Part shown: positions 20,021 through 34,048 of the stretch, in pieces
Numbering within the stretch: the first letter of the stretch is position 1
Layout of the letters: the number at the start of each line of letters is the position of its first letter
Source: Anaeromyces robustus
Lineage: Eukaryota; Neocallimastigomycota; Neocallimastigomycetes; Neocallimastigales; Neocallimastigaceae
Direction: 5' to 3'
NCBI GenBank assembly: GCA_002104895.1
Contig: MCFG01000460.1
Span: forward strand, 1 to 47,500
Length of the DNA stretch: 47,500 nt
Translations under genes and position numbers: made by a program
The notes under the pieces: model-generated
What the model was told of the DNA's origin: nothing
What the model saw: only the letters and a program-made list of their open reading frames with translations
Databases searched by the model: none

Positions 20021-23000
20021 ATCATTATTATTAACATCATTATTATTGGTATTGTTATTTTCTTTTTTTTTCTGATTTTTAGAATTTTTAAATTTTTGTT
20101 GTATTTTCCATATAGAATAAACAACGTGGAATGGAAGACCTTGATTATTTACATCAATAAGAATATCATTAGATAAATAATTATCTTTAAATCCCATTCT
20201 AAAACTAGTTCTAGATTTTATACGATGTAAATTAGTTTTAAGATGTATACTTTTATGTTTATTCTTTTTCTCTTCTTCTTCATCATCTATACCTATAATT
20301 TCATCTAATTCTATTATACTACGATGAATATCACTTATTGGACTTGTATTACTTGTATTATAAATATTAAGATTACTATCATAACTTTTAGATCTACCTA
20401 GAGCATTTAATGATAATTTTTCTGAAGTTTTAAAACTACTAAATGTTTTATGTCTATTATTCTTTAAATTTCTTAAATTAGCATAATTCACAGAATCTGT
20501 TTTTGTTCTAGTACTACTACTATTATTATTACTATCATTTATATTTGTATTACTATTATTGCTTTTACTACTGTAATTAATATGGCTACTACTTTTTCTA
20601 CTATTATTCCTAATGTGATTCTTATGGTTATTATTATTATTACTACTGCTACTGCTATGATTACTGTTATTATTATTATTATCGATATTATTATTATTAT
20701 TATTATTATTAGAATCTTTAGGGAATGGATAATTTGGTATAGAATTTTTTTCTTCATTTGTAATTATTGAAGTATTAATATTTAAACGAGGTTCAACATA
20801 TTTATATTTTGGATAAGAACTTAATCTATTAGGTACCATTAATTTATTACTATTGGATTTACTTTGTAATGGTTTTATAATACTATCATTATTATCTATA
20901 CTAATAGGTTCATCCATTATTTGATTAGCAATAGGTACCATAGAAGTATTAATCATTAAATTAGAAGTTTTAGGAATTGTTAAACTAGAACGTGGATTTA
21001 AATTTATAGAAGAAGTACTAATAGGTTCATTATAAATATGATTATTATTGGTATTAATATAATTAATATTAATATTATTACTATTAACAAGTGTAGAATG
21101 ACGTTTATTGTTATAATAATTACTATCTCTTGGATAACGGTAACCATTTGATAATCTTTTTATTCTTTTCTTATCTTTTTCCTTTTCTTTCTCTTTATTC
21201 TTATCTTTATCTTGATTTGGACTATCTTTTATTTTGATATTTACATTGCTTTTATTATTTTCTTTTTTATCTTTATTTTCATTTTCATTTTCATTATTAT
21301 TATTATTATTATTATTACTTTTTTCTTCTTCTTCTTCTTCATTTTCTTCTTCTTTAACATCTTCTAATGAGTGATTTAATTCATTTAAAGTTTCAGATGA
21401 AAAATCATGCTTATTAGAATCAAATAAATTAAATATAGTAGATGTTGTTGTTGTAGTTGTCGGTGGAGTAGCAGGAACTGAAGTAGTCGTATTACTATTT
21501 TTAGTTTCAAGATCATCTTCATCTTTTAAAGATTTTATTAAATTAGCTGTATAGGTATTTTGAAGTCTACCATTACATGTTTTCATATTCATTTTAATAT
21601 ATTCATATTCATCTTCAAAATTGGATGTAGGAGAATTCGTTGTAGAAGAATTTAAGGTATCATCATCATCTTTTCCATTTTCAAATTTATCAAGATCTTC
21701 TACTAATATATGAATATTAACATCAGTAGATTCTCTTCTTATTGAACTTCTTAAAGAAAGTCTTTTTGCCATTTCATTATAAGCTTTTTTAGTTTTATTA
21801 AAAAAGTTTTCATCTTCTTCTATACTATTATCAAAACTATAAATACTATTTTTCCTTTTTTCAAATATTTTCTTTTCATAACCTGTTTTAACTTTTTTCT
21901 TTTCTCTTACAAGAAAAGATTCTGGTAATTCTTCTCCCATCCAACTATTTAAAAAACCAAAAATAACATCATGATATTTACATCGATTTTTATAAACTTT
22001 AACAGATTTAAATAATTCTTCCATTGGTGGTTTCACTAAAAGAAGACCATTAGATCTATTTTGATTTCCCCATTCTGTTCCTTTTGGTAATTTAAAACTA
22101 TTATACATATTTACTAATTCTACAAAAGTTAAATCTCCAGATTTATTCCAATCATATTTAATCCATTGTTGATTAAAGGCATTCCAAACTTTTTCTAAAC
22201 GTACAATTTCATCATGTTCTTCTAAAACTGTAACAAATGTATCGACAGTAATAGCAATAAAACTATTTAATAAAATCCAATTAAAAATTACTTGAAGAGC
22301 AATAAAATATATTACTGCCCATTTTGTACCACAATTTTCAATTTCGGGATTACAAGTATTACGAATACTTTTTCCTGAACAATCTGCTAATGCAAATGGC
22401 CAACCTTCTCCAGTACAAAATATAAATACGGAGATAAAACTATTGATAAAGGAAGAAAAATTTAAATTACTATTTAAAAAACTAGTATATTTGATATTAA
22501 TATTTCCAAAATAATGATAACCAATAATGGCAAATACAAAGCAAATAATAAACATCAACTAGATTTGTAAAAAAAAAAAAAAGTGATTATATATAAATAA
22601 CATTTAATATAAAATTAGTTATTATTATTAATATTAATAGGAATATTAATTATTATTATTATTATAAAAAAAAAAAAAATTAACTTTTTATATATATATA
22701 TATATTTATACCATTTATAATATTAAATTTAAATACTTACAAATAATACATTAAATAGTTGAGTAAAATTGAAAAAAATGGCAATACCTAATGCTTTTAA
22801 TCCCTTAGCATATTTTATAATACGTAATACCCTTAATAAACGTATTGAAGAAAATATAATTGGGGAAGTAGAAGAATTTAAAAAAAGTGATAATATTGAA
22901 GTAACTACAATAGCAAAAGAAAGAATATTCCAATAATCTTTAAAGAAATATTTAATACCATAACCATATAATAATATGATAACTTCAATAGTATATAAAA

Positions 23001-26000
23001 TAATAAAAACAATTTCTGAATAATTTATAATTTTTGTTAAAAGTTCACTATTATTCGTACAATCAAGCATCATAACAATAACATTAAGTCCAATAACAGT
23101 AAAGGAAATTCTATTAAATAATTTACTTGTGATTATTTTTCTTACTTTATTTCTTAAAGAAGATCTAGACCGTTCCATAGGAAAATTTGGTTTATTTGTA
23201 ATAATTAATTTAATATAATCTAATAATTTTCTTTGACCATCCGATAAATATTGAATACCTCTTAAAATATCTTGATTTCTTTTTAAATTATTAAATATTA
23301 AAGCAGTAACTACGGCAAGAAAAAGCCAATTACCTATTAATACAGAAAGAATAAAGAAAATTGAATAACCAAGATGAAGTTGATGTCCATTCATAGTTGT
23401 ATAATCCTCTTTATTCATATAACGATACATAATATCTGGCCAAGCTTCTTGATGTGAAACAATAAAGGAACTTAACATACTATCAAAAAAATTATCATAG
23501 GTTACAGGATAAGGTTTCCATACTCTTGGTTCAGTAACATTAACATTATTAATAACATTAGTGAAATTACCAACACAATGATTTTTATCTTTTATTAAAG
23601 GATCATTACATTCCCATCCTTTATTTACAAATAATGAAAGACTTACGGAGGAACAAATTAAAATATAAAATAGATAAGGAATTAAAGCAACCACTAAAGA
23701 AGGAATTGTTTTCCAAACTGAAGTGGAAACAATTCTTAATCCATCATGAATTTTAAAAAATTTCAAAATACGTACTAATCTGAATACACGTAATGAATGG
23801 AAGGTATCACCATAGCCAAGAACATTTAATAAAGAAATGAGTACTACGGCAACATCAATCCAATTATACAACTTTTTCAAATAAGCTCGTTTTGTGAAAA
23901 GTGATCCATAAGCTATAATATTAAGTAATAGATCAATAATGAAAACAACCGTATAAAATATATCAAATTTAAATAATGTTTCATAATACTGAGAATCACG
24001 AGGATTTGGTTCTTCTAAAGCTAATGAAATACAACTAGCCACAGTAACTAAGGCAACGAAATAAAAATATAAATCATTTTTTATAGTTTTATAACAAATA
24101 TGTACAAAATAAGAATCACGATAGAGTTTATGTAATTTTCTAGTTTTTGAAAATAAAACTGTTGAAGTTTTAATTTTAACATGTTTTATTTTTCTTTGAC
24201 AACGTTGAAAACTTGAAATATGAGTACTTTCTGTTTTACTACTAAGATAATCATTTTGATTTTGATCATTAGGAATGGTTAAATTAATAGGTAATTCTCC
24301 AATATCTATATTCGTAATATCTAAAGATTCTACGACTACTTTTTCTTCTTGATTGATGGATGTGGATGAATGAATCATTGGATTGTCTGTTTTAACACTA
24401 AAATAATCTTTTAAATCTTCACGTTCATGAACTTGTAAATTAGAATCACTAACAATATGTCTATTTTTCTTATTTTTTATTAAACGTTTTAAAATATTTG
24501 GAGATGAAGGTGTTAATGTAGGTGATCTTTCATTTTCAATTTGTTCAATTTCTTCTCTTACATTCTTTTTCCTTTCATCACTTGCCTTTTTACTTTCTTT
24601 AATAATTTTGGAAAAAACATGAGGTACATTAGTTTTACCACCTCCTGTCAAATGACCAATATTTTTGGCATCTGATATTTTTATGGTATATTTGTTATTA
24701 TTCATTAATACTTTATTTAAAGGAATATTAGAGTTATTATTATTATTATTTAATTCACTATAATCAAATGGATTTGGGGTATCTAATTCTGAACTTGGAG
24801 TGCCTTGACTTGGTTCAGTGGCACTTGCTGGTTCATCATGCATAATATCAAACATACGCATAGGCATAGGCATAGTCATAATTAAATCATCATCATTATT
24901 TTTATTATTATTGATATTATTATTATTATTATTATTATTCTCTTGATGATGATCATTATTAGAATTTTTATATAAATTCTCATTTCTTTTTTGATTACTG
25001 ATACGAGATAAAATTTCAAAATTCGATAGATGATCATCTGTAATGGTATTTTGAGAATTTGGTATTAATAAATTTTTAGGACGTTTATTCACGCCTTGAC
25101 TCTGATTTAATTCTATTGGGAATGAAAAAGATTTTGGTATAGATTCTTCCATTTTTTCAGAATTTATTCTATTTTTAGGTTTATTATTTTCATTTTCATT
25201 CACATTTTCATTTACATTTTTATGAGCAATACGTAAAATTTCTAATGAATTTTTATGTAATATTTTCTCGCTACTAGGTTCAGTATAATTTTCTAATTCT
25301 GTTATATCTTCTGTATTAATTTTACTATTGCTATTATTTTTAAATATACTTTTTCTTTCATTTTTGCTTTTATCTTTATCTTTATCTTTACTTTTACTCC
25401 TTTCTTTTTTAGTATAAGGTTCAAAGAGTTCTCCAATAACATATTTAATGATATGTTTAGTATTACCTTTATTATCATTAATTTTTTTATAAAAGTTATC
25501 GGCTTGTAAACGATCAATAAAGGAATTTAATAAAATAGCGACCAAGAATTGAGAGAAAATATAAGCTCCTACAATAATAATAATTATAGGAATTAAGGTA
25601 CCAACAATTCCTTTGGATTCATAGACGTTATTCTTTATTGAATCCCAATTTTCTACTGTATACAATTGAACTACCGAAAGAAATGAATAATAAAAGTTTT
25701 CTAAATTATTTTTTGGTTTATTATTAAAGAGATTCATACCACCTTCGAAAAATTGAATGGTAAATAAACTAAAAATAATGACAGATAAAAGCCAAATGAC
25801 AAATAATGAAAATAATGGTTTAGCTGAATCACAAAACACTGAAATTAAATTTGAAAGTTGAGGTAAAAATTTTGTTAAACGAAGTATACGAAAAGCACGA
25901 AGAATACGAAATACAGCTATACCGGAATCACTATTTAAAATAATTTCTAATATTGATAGAATAGTAAAAGTACCATCCATAATATTATATATTGAAGATT

Positions 26001-27774
26001 TCCAATATCCTAAAAAGCCTAAAACATATATTTTGATGACCATTTCTAGAGTAAAAACTGATGTACAGATAATTTCAACGATAAATATAAATTTCGAAAA
26101 TTTACCAGAAATATTACTATTCATCATAGATATGAATATTACATCTATAATTGTTATGATCAGTATACCATTTTCTACCCAAGAATTATTAATAAATTTT
26201 TCCAATTTCTTTTTTAATGTAAGATGATGTGTATTTTTTTCATCAATAACAAATGTCTTACTTTTAGTAATATTATATTTCTTTTTAATTTTAATTTGAC
26301 TTTTAAGACTTTGAACTACTGTAGCGACAATTAATTGAAGTAGTAACCAGTTACCACAAACAATAATGAAGACAAAAAAGAAAAAAGAAAATCTTGATGA
26401 TACATCTGCAACCCTAAAATAAATTTCTGACCAACCTTCTGTGGTTAATACCTAATATTTTATATATTTAAATAAGTAAAATATAAATATATATATATAT
26501 ATATATATAAATTTAATAAATTTAATAGTTATATTTAAATAAGTAAATATATATATAGATATATAGATTTAATAATATTTATAATAATTATATTTATAAA
26601 TTTATATATATATATATATATATAGATTTAATAATATTTTATAGTTATATTTATATATTTATATATTTATATATATATAAATTTTATAATATATAATAAT
26701 TATATTTTTTATATTTAATAGATTTTTATATTTTAATATATTTTTATGTTTTATTGTACTATTTTAAAATTTACCTGAAATATATTTAACCAAGAAATAA
26801 AAAAACTATCAAAGCTAATAGTAGTTGGTTCAGGAGGTTCTTTTACTTTAGTACATGTATAATTAAATGGGCATTGGAATCCAAATTTCGAATTTGTAGA
26901 ACATAATCTATTGGTATCATAATATTTACCATTGTCATCAATACAATAGTTTGTCATTTTTCCACCCCAAAAAGATACAGCTAATATACCTGTACATGTA
27001 AAAAAGAAAAGAGCAAATATACCAATATCTTTAATAATATTCATAGATTTTTTTAGTGCAGAACATATTGAATTTGTATATTCAAGTCCTAAATATATTA
27101 TTAAATGATAATATATAAATTAATATTTTTATTTTTATTTTATTTTTTTTTAAAAATTTAAACTTATTCTTTATATAAAATATATATATATATTTATTTT
27201 ATTTTATTTTTTTAAAAATTTTAACTTATTCTTTATATAATTATATATATATATATTTATTGAAAGAATCTTTTTTTTTTTTTTTAAATAATTAAATATT
27301 AAATAATTTTATTATTTGTTATATATAAAACCAATCTTTATTTTTTCATCTTTTAATTAATAACAAATCAATTTATTTTATTATATATATAATTTTACCT
27401 GGAACTTTATCTAAATATTTAATAATAAGCCATAATCTTAATGAAGTGAAATTTAATAGTCCTTTTAATGAAGCTATACTAATTATTAAAACACAAACAT
27501 CAAATAGCCCCCAAAAAGTCGTAAATGTTTCTTTTATTGGCTTTATCGAAAAATTTAGAAAAAAATCAATTATAAAAAATATTGAATAGGCATTATCAAG
27601 GTTGAAGAATACATAACCTAAAAAACTAAAACTTTCTTCTTTGTTACCATTTGAAAGTGAAATAGCACTCAGTATTAATACTATAATATTAAAAAATGCA
27701 TAATAGTTGCTATTAACAACTTTTGTTACTATTTTTTTGTAATTATTATAAAATGATTGAATTCGTTGATTCAT
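19985..27774 (-). CDS. Four-domain voltage-gated calcium channel alpha-1 subunit, copy B (CaV/Cch1 family)
   Basis: Four exons, 27774-27399, 27088-26775, 26451-22741 and 22558-19985, join by GT-AG splices to 6975 nt, or 2324 residues plus TGA. Exon 1 is 376 nt, exactly as in copy A, and the first two introns fall at the same places. The pore glutamates are E235 (TTEGW), E497 (VENW), E1232 (HQEAW) and E1518 (GEGW). S4 of repeat III keeps an R-R-R-K-K series (LRVFRLVRILKFFK). After repeat IV an EF-hand loop starts at D1603 (DWNKSGDLTFVE) with the usual D1/N3/S5/G6/L8/E12 pattern. A long Asn/Ser/Glu-rich disordered tail follows, then an IQ-like IQQKFK at ~2286 and an Asn run to the stop. The gene lacks copy A's linker intron and has its own intron (22559-22740) in repeat IV. 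It lies upstream of copy A in the same orientation. Confidence 0.9.
26454..26774. repeat. TA-rich degenerate repeats filling intron 2 of copy B
   Basis: The intron consists of diverged copies of a unit containing TAGATTTAATAATATTTATA and a (TA)n run. Boundaries are approximate. Confidence 0.55.
27135..27260. repeat. Two tandem copies of a 62-bp unit in intron 1 of copy B
   Basis: The words TAAAAATTT and AACTTATTCTTTATATAA recur with a 62-bp period (27151 and 27213), each followed by a TA run. They lie within intron 27089-27398. Confidence 0.7.
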
Positions 27775-30700
27775 TATTATTAATATTATTATACTTAATC
27801 TTTAAAATATATATGTAAAATATGTCTTAAATAAATGGATATAAATTTAAATTAAATGAAGAATGACTGGATATTAATGTAAATAATTGTTATGAAATCT
27901 TTTAGTTTTTCTTTATTATTTATGTTAAATACTTTTTCTTAACATTGATTTTATTATTTTTTTTTCTTTTTCTCTTTTTTTTTTATAAAGAAAATTCTAT
28001 ATATATACAAAAATTATTGTTTTTATGATTTTCATACAAATGAAATTACAAAAATATTCTGAAATTTTGTTTTCTTATTTAATGAAATCTTTTTTTTTTT
28101 TTTTTTAATATATTCTTTTTGATAATATATATAAATAAATAAATATAAATTAAATATGTGTGGTAACGTTTGATTTGCGAATAATATGTAGTTTAGAATT
28201 AAAGTGTATAACTGAATATATTTTGATAATATTTTTTTAAAAGATATATATATATAAATTATATAAAAATTATATATTAGAATTAAAGAAATAAAAAAAA
28301 GAGTTAAATTTAATTGAAATATATAATAATAGCAAATTTTAAGCTAAAAGAATATAAAACTCTTTCTCTTTTTTTTTTATTTTATTTTAATAAATTTTAT
28401 AAGAAAGTAAATACTGATTCTTATTTAATAATATTTAAACAATCCTGTATTACCTAAAAATCAATTATTAATTCTGTTTTTTTTTTTTTTTTTTGTCAAT
28501 AAATATCAATTCTTTTTTTTTTTCTTCTTTTTTTCTTTTTTTTTTTTCTTTTTTTTTTTCTCGAGTGTAAGTGTTATTTATTTTAAAAATATTATATTTT
28601 TATTTCAATTATTTTTCCTTTTACTTTTTATGATTTGAATAATTATTTCTAATTATTTCTATTTTATTATTATTATTATTATTATAATAATAATAATAAT
28701 TAATTATTAATTAAATAATTTATATTTTTAATACAATAAATTATTAATTTCATTATTGAATAAAAATTAAATATAATAAAATAAAAGGTTTTTCTTTAAT
28801 AAAATATATATTTTAATTCAGTTTTTTTTTTTATTGATTTTTTTTTTTTTTTTTGAATTTTTTTTTTTACTAAATCATCTTTTTTTTTTTATTAATTTTA
28901 TTTATTTAAAATTTTTTATTTTTTCTTTTTTTATTTTTATTTCTTTTTACATATAATTAATAATTATTTTATTATTAACCATATTTAAAATTTAATCACC
29001 ATTTAAAACATCTATATAACAATAAAAAAAAAAAAAAAAAACTGTAAAGAAAAACTAGGGTTATAAAAATGGTAAAATTTCTTTATTTATATACTTTTAA
29101 ATAAAATTTTTTAATTAAAATTTTTAATATAAAATACTATATAATTAATTTTTCCATAGAATATAATTTTGTCTAAAAATACTTTTGTCTAAAAAAGAAA
29201 AAAATGGGAGTGTATAACAAAAAAATATAAAAATAGTCAATCCTTAATATTTAAATAATACAGTAAAAAAAAAGTTGAATAATTAAATAAAAAAAAAAAG
29301 AAGGATAAATTATTATTATTAGTATTATTTTATTTTTTTATCGTTTTTATTGCTTATATTATATATATATTTTTTTCTTTTTTCTTTTTTTTTTTTTATT
29401 CCATTTATTTAAAATACTTTTATGTTGGTATATTTTTTTTTTAATATTTTTTTTGGATTTTCAATTATATATTTTAATATTATTTTAATCATACATTTAA
29501 ATATTTTCTTATTAACTAATATATTAGTTAATAGAAAAAAATAGAATTAATTAGAATATATAGTATCTATAATAAAATATATTTACTTTATATTTATTAC
29601 ATATTTATTATATATTTATTATATATTTATTATATACTATTTATAATTAAATTAAAAAATAATCATTTCCTATTTTGTAAACTTTACAACAAAAAATTTT
29701 TTTTAGAACAAAATAAAGGGAATAATTTTTATATCATTAAAAATTTAATAATACAATAATTACCCAAACTAAATATATTTAATTCACAAAAGTATTGGTA
29801 ATAAAATTAACATTATAAAATATAAAATTATTTAATTTATAATCTTAAAATTTTTTTATGTAAAATAGAGAAAAAATGACGTTTTTCATATATACATAAA
29901 ATTGTTTTTTACTTTATTTTTTTTTTTTTTTTTTTTTTTACTTATACAAAATTTGCCATAGAGAATTTTTTTTTTTTTTGGTTTTTTTTTTTTTGGTTTT
30001 TTTTTATAAAGAAAATTTCTGGGCATTGATTTTGAAATTTAATTTTAAACTATAATTTTTACTTTGTAAAATTTCTAATATTTTATTTTATATAAATTAG
30101 GTTTTGTTATATATATTTACTATATATTCAAGTAATAATGATAATATATGTATTACATTACTGTGTGACTTAATAAAAAGAAAAATATACAAAATATAAT
30201 ATATTATAGTATAATCTAATACAATATAAAATAATGATTTAATATATATATTGTTTATAATTATTTAAAATTTGTATGATTATTTCATTTATAATTATTA
30301 TTTATTATACTATATATATTATAATTACATATTATAATGTATTATCATATATTATATATTAAATTATTCTTTATAATTTGCTATATAATGTAGTATATTC
30401 AATAATATTTAATTTAATATAATTAAATAATCATAAAGGGATTTGTACTTTTTTCTAATATAATTAAGATTAGTAATTAAAATCGAATTTTTTAAAATAT
30501 TATTTATTATAATTCGTGATTTATGTAAATCTTTTTTAAATTTAATTATATTCTTATAATATATTATAATATACTAATTATATATAAATTAATTATTAAT
30601 ACAATAAAATTAAAATATTTATATCAGTAATTATAACAAACTTTAAAATAAAATAAAATAATTGTTTCATATTCACATCCTCTAAAACAATTATAAGAAT

Positions 30701-30904
30701 ATTTAACTATATATAATAAAAAAATAATAAAAAAATAATAATAAAATAATAATAAAATAATAAAATAATAAAATAATAAAATAATAAAACTATCTTATAC
30801 CTATAAATTATAAACCATTTATTTATTAATAAATTTTATTCTACAATAATAATGATAACTTCCATATTTTTAAAAAGGTTTATAATGCACTAATTTCTAT
30901 ATTA

Positions 30905-30937
<33 letters not shown>

Positions 30938-31194
30938 CGAAATTTTAAAGTTTTTAAGAATTTTTAAGAATTATTTTATTTTATTAATAATTTATTGATT
31001 TTTCTAGTTTAATTATATTTTAATTAATTTAGAAGGTTCCTATATTGAATAGATTCTTTTATCACTTGATTCTTTAATTTATTATTATATTAAAAAGGGT
31101 TGTGTTTTTTTTTTATTTTATTTTATTTTTTTTTCTAAATTATTATATATTTATATTTATATATATTTTTATTATTTAATTATATATTTTATTA

Positions 31195-31388
31195 ATAATA
31201 ATAAATAATAATAAATAATAATAAATAATAATAAATAATAGTAAATAATAGTAAATAATATTAAATAATAATAAATAATAATAAATAATAAATAATAAAT
31301 AAATAATAAATAATAATAAATAATAATAAATAATAATAAATAATAATAAATAATAATAAATAATAATAAATAATAATAATAATAAATA
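31195..31388. repeat. AATAATAAAT-type tandem repeat
   Basis: About 190 bp of a mostly 10-bp unit (TAATAATAAA) with small variants such as TAG replacing TAA. Confidence 0.85.
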
Positions 31389-32290
31389 TTTATTATAAAG
31401 TAATTACATTTTATGTATGTTAATTTTATTAATTATTATTAATAATATTTTTATATGTATAATAATGATTATTAATAATAAATAATGTATAAAATAATTA
31501 TTTAATTATTTAATTATTTAATTATTTAATTATTAAATTATTAAATTATTTAATTAATTAATAATTATTAATAATAATAATATTATTTTTTTTAATGTTC
31601 TTTTTCATCTTAATCTTTTTATTATAAAATGTTTTTTTTTTTAAAACTTTATTTAATATATTATATAATATATTAATTATATAATATCATTAGTATTCTA
31701 TGATTAATTTTTAGGCATAACAATAAAAATATCATGTATTAAAAATTTGTGTAACAATAAAAATGAAATTGGAAATGTAATATTAAACTTAATTTATTAT
31801 TTTTCTTTTTTTTTTGTCAAATAAAATCAAATAGCCGAATCATGGTTTAAAATTATGAGACATTTCCTATGTATTTAATATAATAATTAATATAATTTAT
31901 ATATAAAAATTAATATTAATGGCTAAAATATAACAAAAGTTTATTCATTAAATAATCTTTATAGAAAATACTATTGATGCAAAAATGATTAATAATAATG
32001 GTTATGCCATACAAAAAATAAAAATAAAAATAAAAAATAAAAAAAAAAAAAATTAAAGATTAATACAATAGAAGTAGATAATTAAAATTAAATTAGACTT
32101 TTCATTTTATATAAATTTAATAGTAAATAAAATTGAACAATGAAATTTAAAATTTTGATACATAATTTAAAATTTATATCAATACATTATTCATTTATTT
32201 TATTTTTTTTTTTTATTTTTTTTTTTTTTGTTAATAATGTTAATGTTACTATGATATGATATTATAATAATAATTATATTAAAAAAACTT

Positions 32291-32661
32291 TTAAACATTA
32301 TTGTTAGGTGATAAGAGTCCGAATCTTAAACATTATTGTTAGGTTATAAGAGTCCGAATCTTAAACATTATTGTTAGGTTATAAGAGTCCGAATCTTAAA
32401 CATTATTGTTAGGTTATAAGAGTCCGAATCTTAAACATTATTGTTAGGTTATAAGAGTCCGAATCTTAAACATTATTGTTAGGTTATAAGAGTCCGAATC
32501 TTAAACATTATTGTTAGGTTTATTGTTAGGTTATAAGAGTCAGAATCTTAAACATTATTGTTAGGTTATCAGAATCTTAAACATTATTGTTAGGTTAAAG
32601 AGTCAGAATCTTAAATTAAATTTTTAAATTAAAACCTAGCAATAGTGTTTAAGATTCTTAT
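32291..32661. repeat. 35-bp minisatellite closed by an inverted half-unit
   Basis: Six full direct copies of a 35-bp unit (starts 32291, 32326, 32361, 32396, 32431 and 32466) are followed by truncated and variant copies to about 32614. Each unit contains TTAAACATTATTGTTAGGTT followed by ATAAGAGTCCGAATC. The core then reappears inverted at 32633-32661: its reverse complement matches GAATCTTAAACATTATTG at all but one base. The array ends ~215 bp upstream of the secreted-protein ATG. The DNA could fold into a hairpin or act as a repeated binding site. Confidence 0.9.
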
Positions 32662-32874
32662 ACACAGAAAGATAAAAAAAAAAGATTTTTCCAAAATGAT
32701 TTAAATAATAATTTTTTATTTATTATAGTCATTTATAATAATAGAGTCAAATTAATTTAAAAATTTTATTTAAAAAAGAGATTTTGTCATAATTTTTCTT
32801 TTTAAAAATTCAAAAAATAAAAGTTAAAAAATCAAGAAAAAATCAAAAATTAAAAAAAAAAAAAAATATCAAAA

Positions 32875-33258
32875 ATGAGACTCTTATTTTTTATTACAAT
32901 ATTATATTGTTTGATGGAACTTGTATTCTGTACATGGGATCGCAAAAGATGTATAAATGAGTGGACAAAGAGATTAAAACATATAGAAGGATTAGTTTTT
33001 TCAACAAATTATAAACCTTTATTGAAATCAGATATTGAAGGCTTATGCTCAGATAAAAATAAAAATAATGGTTGTAGACTTGGGGTCACTGGATGGATTC
33101 AGTGCTGCACTTTTTTGTGTAAAAACACTTATAATCCATTTCGTGTGATAGATTTACAAACTAAAAGTAGCTGCATCTGTAATGGAAGGGGATTTCCCAA
33201 AGTAATAGAAGTTGATTGTGCAGGTGATAGCGATGGTTGTCATTATTGCTTTAGATAA
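32875..33258 (+). CDS. Small secreted cysteine-rich protein, family not recognised
   Basis: This is a 127-residue intronless frame. Residues 1-18 form a strong signal sequence (LLFFITILYCLMELVF). The rest has cysteines at 19, 26, 58, 67, 77, 78, 82, 100, 102, 115, 122 and 125: twelve if cleavage falls before C19, which would allow six disulfides, or eleven if after. Paired features are the CC at 77-78 and CIC at 100-102. The charge is mixed and no membrane anchor, dockerin or known enzyme motif is seen. The start is supported by the signal sequence and an A-rich leader ending TATCAAAAATG. Codon use is less A/T-extreme than its neighbours. It sits alone, with tandem repeats on both sides. It resembles small secreted effector-like or adhesion proteins of fungi only in general form; function unknown. 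Confidence 0.8.
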   Translation: MRLLFFITILYCLMELVFCTWDRKRCINEWTKRLKHIEGLVFSTNYKPLLKSDIEGLCSDKNKNNGCRLGVTGWIQCCTFLCKNTYNPFRVIDLQTKSSCICNGRGFPKVIEVDCAGDSDGCHYCFR

Positions 33259-33283
33259 AATAGTGGTTGTAATTATAATAATT

Positions 33284-33578
33284 AAAAAAAAAATAAAATA
33301 AAGTAGAAAATTATTAATAATTTAAATTACATAAAAATTAAAAAGAAAAAATAAAATAAAGTAGAAAATTATTAATAATTTAAATTACATAAAAATTAAA
33401 AAGAAAAAATAAAATAAAGTAGAAAATTATTAATAATTTAAATTACATAAAAATTAAAAAGAAAAAATAAAATAAAGTAGAAAATTATTAATAATTTAAA
33501 TTACATAAAAATTAAAAAGAAAAAATAAAATAAAGTAGAAAATTATTAATAATTTAAATTACATAAAAATTAAAAAAA
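33284..33578. repeat. 58-bp tandem repeat, five copies
   Basis: The word AAGTAGAAAATTATTAATAA recurs at 33301, 33359, 33417, 33475 and 33533, an exact 58-bp period with near-identical copies. The array starts ~25 bp after the stop codon of the secreted-protein gene and so is probably transcribed in its 3' untranslated region. Confidence 0.95.
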
Positions 33579-33606
33579 ATATATATATATATATATTAAA
33601 AAAAAA

Positions 33607-33725
33607 CAATAAAATTTTAGTATTAAATAAAAAAAAATATTAAAAAATCAATAAAATTTTAGTATTAAATAAAAAAAAAATATTAAAAAATCAATAAAAT
33701 TTAGTATTAAATAAAGAAAAAAAAA
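33607..33725. repeat. 42-bp tandem repeat, three copies
   Basis: CAATAAAATTTTAGTATTAA recurs at 33607 and 33649 and, with one base missing, at 33692. It is separated from the 58-bp array by a short TA run. Confidence 0.9.
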
Positions 33726-33833
33726 AAGTAAAAATATTAAAAATTATTATAGTAATAAAATATTACTTCTTAAAATTTTAAATTTTATACTTTATTTGAT
33801 TTGTGTTTGTACCAAAATTTGGAGAGTACTATC

Positions 33834-33864
33834 ATATTTGTGGTATTTGTCATATCACAAATAT
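33834..33864. other. 13-bp inverted repeat (hairpin)
   Basis: Arms ATATTTGTGGTAT and ATATCACAAATAT pair at 12 of 13 positions around a 5-base loop. It lies shortly after the tandem arrays; a role as a transcript end or structure element is only a guess. Confidence 0.5.
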
Positions 33865-34048
33865 AACAGGAGTGAAATTTATTTTTAACTAACAAATTAA
33901 TTAAAAATATAACAATTTATTTGAATATCTTTATCGTATATATTAAAATTAATTTTATATTATAAATTAATAGAATGATTTTTTTTAATTTTTATAAAGA
34001 TTATAAAAAATTTAGATTATTATATTTTTATAAAAAAAAAATCTAACA

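Larger units (their letters stand above)
27775..32874. other. 5-kb intergenic region upstream of channel copy B
   Basis: This lies between divergent genes: channel copy B (minus) and the small secreted protein (plus). It has homopolymer runs, TA and TAA repeats, a 10-bp repeat zone (31195-31388), a TTAATTAT repeat (about 31496-31545) and, at the right end, a 35-bp minisatellite. I scanned it for GC-rich tRNA-like or coding patches and found none I can support. Confidence 0.65.

Noticed and set aside
32300-32540. TTAGG words considered as telomeric repeat
   Set aside because: TTAGG occurs once per 35-bp unit, not as a 5-7 bp tandem, and lies inside the window between genes.
32291-33725. Regular direct repeats considered as a CRISPR array
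   Set aside because: Units abut without unique spacers, and the genome is eukaryotic; these are minisatellites.
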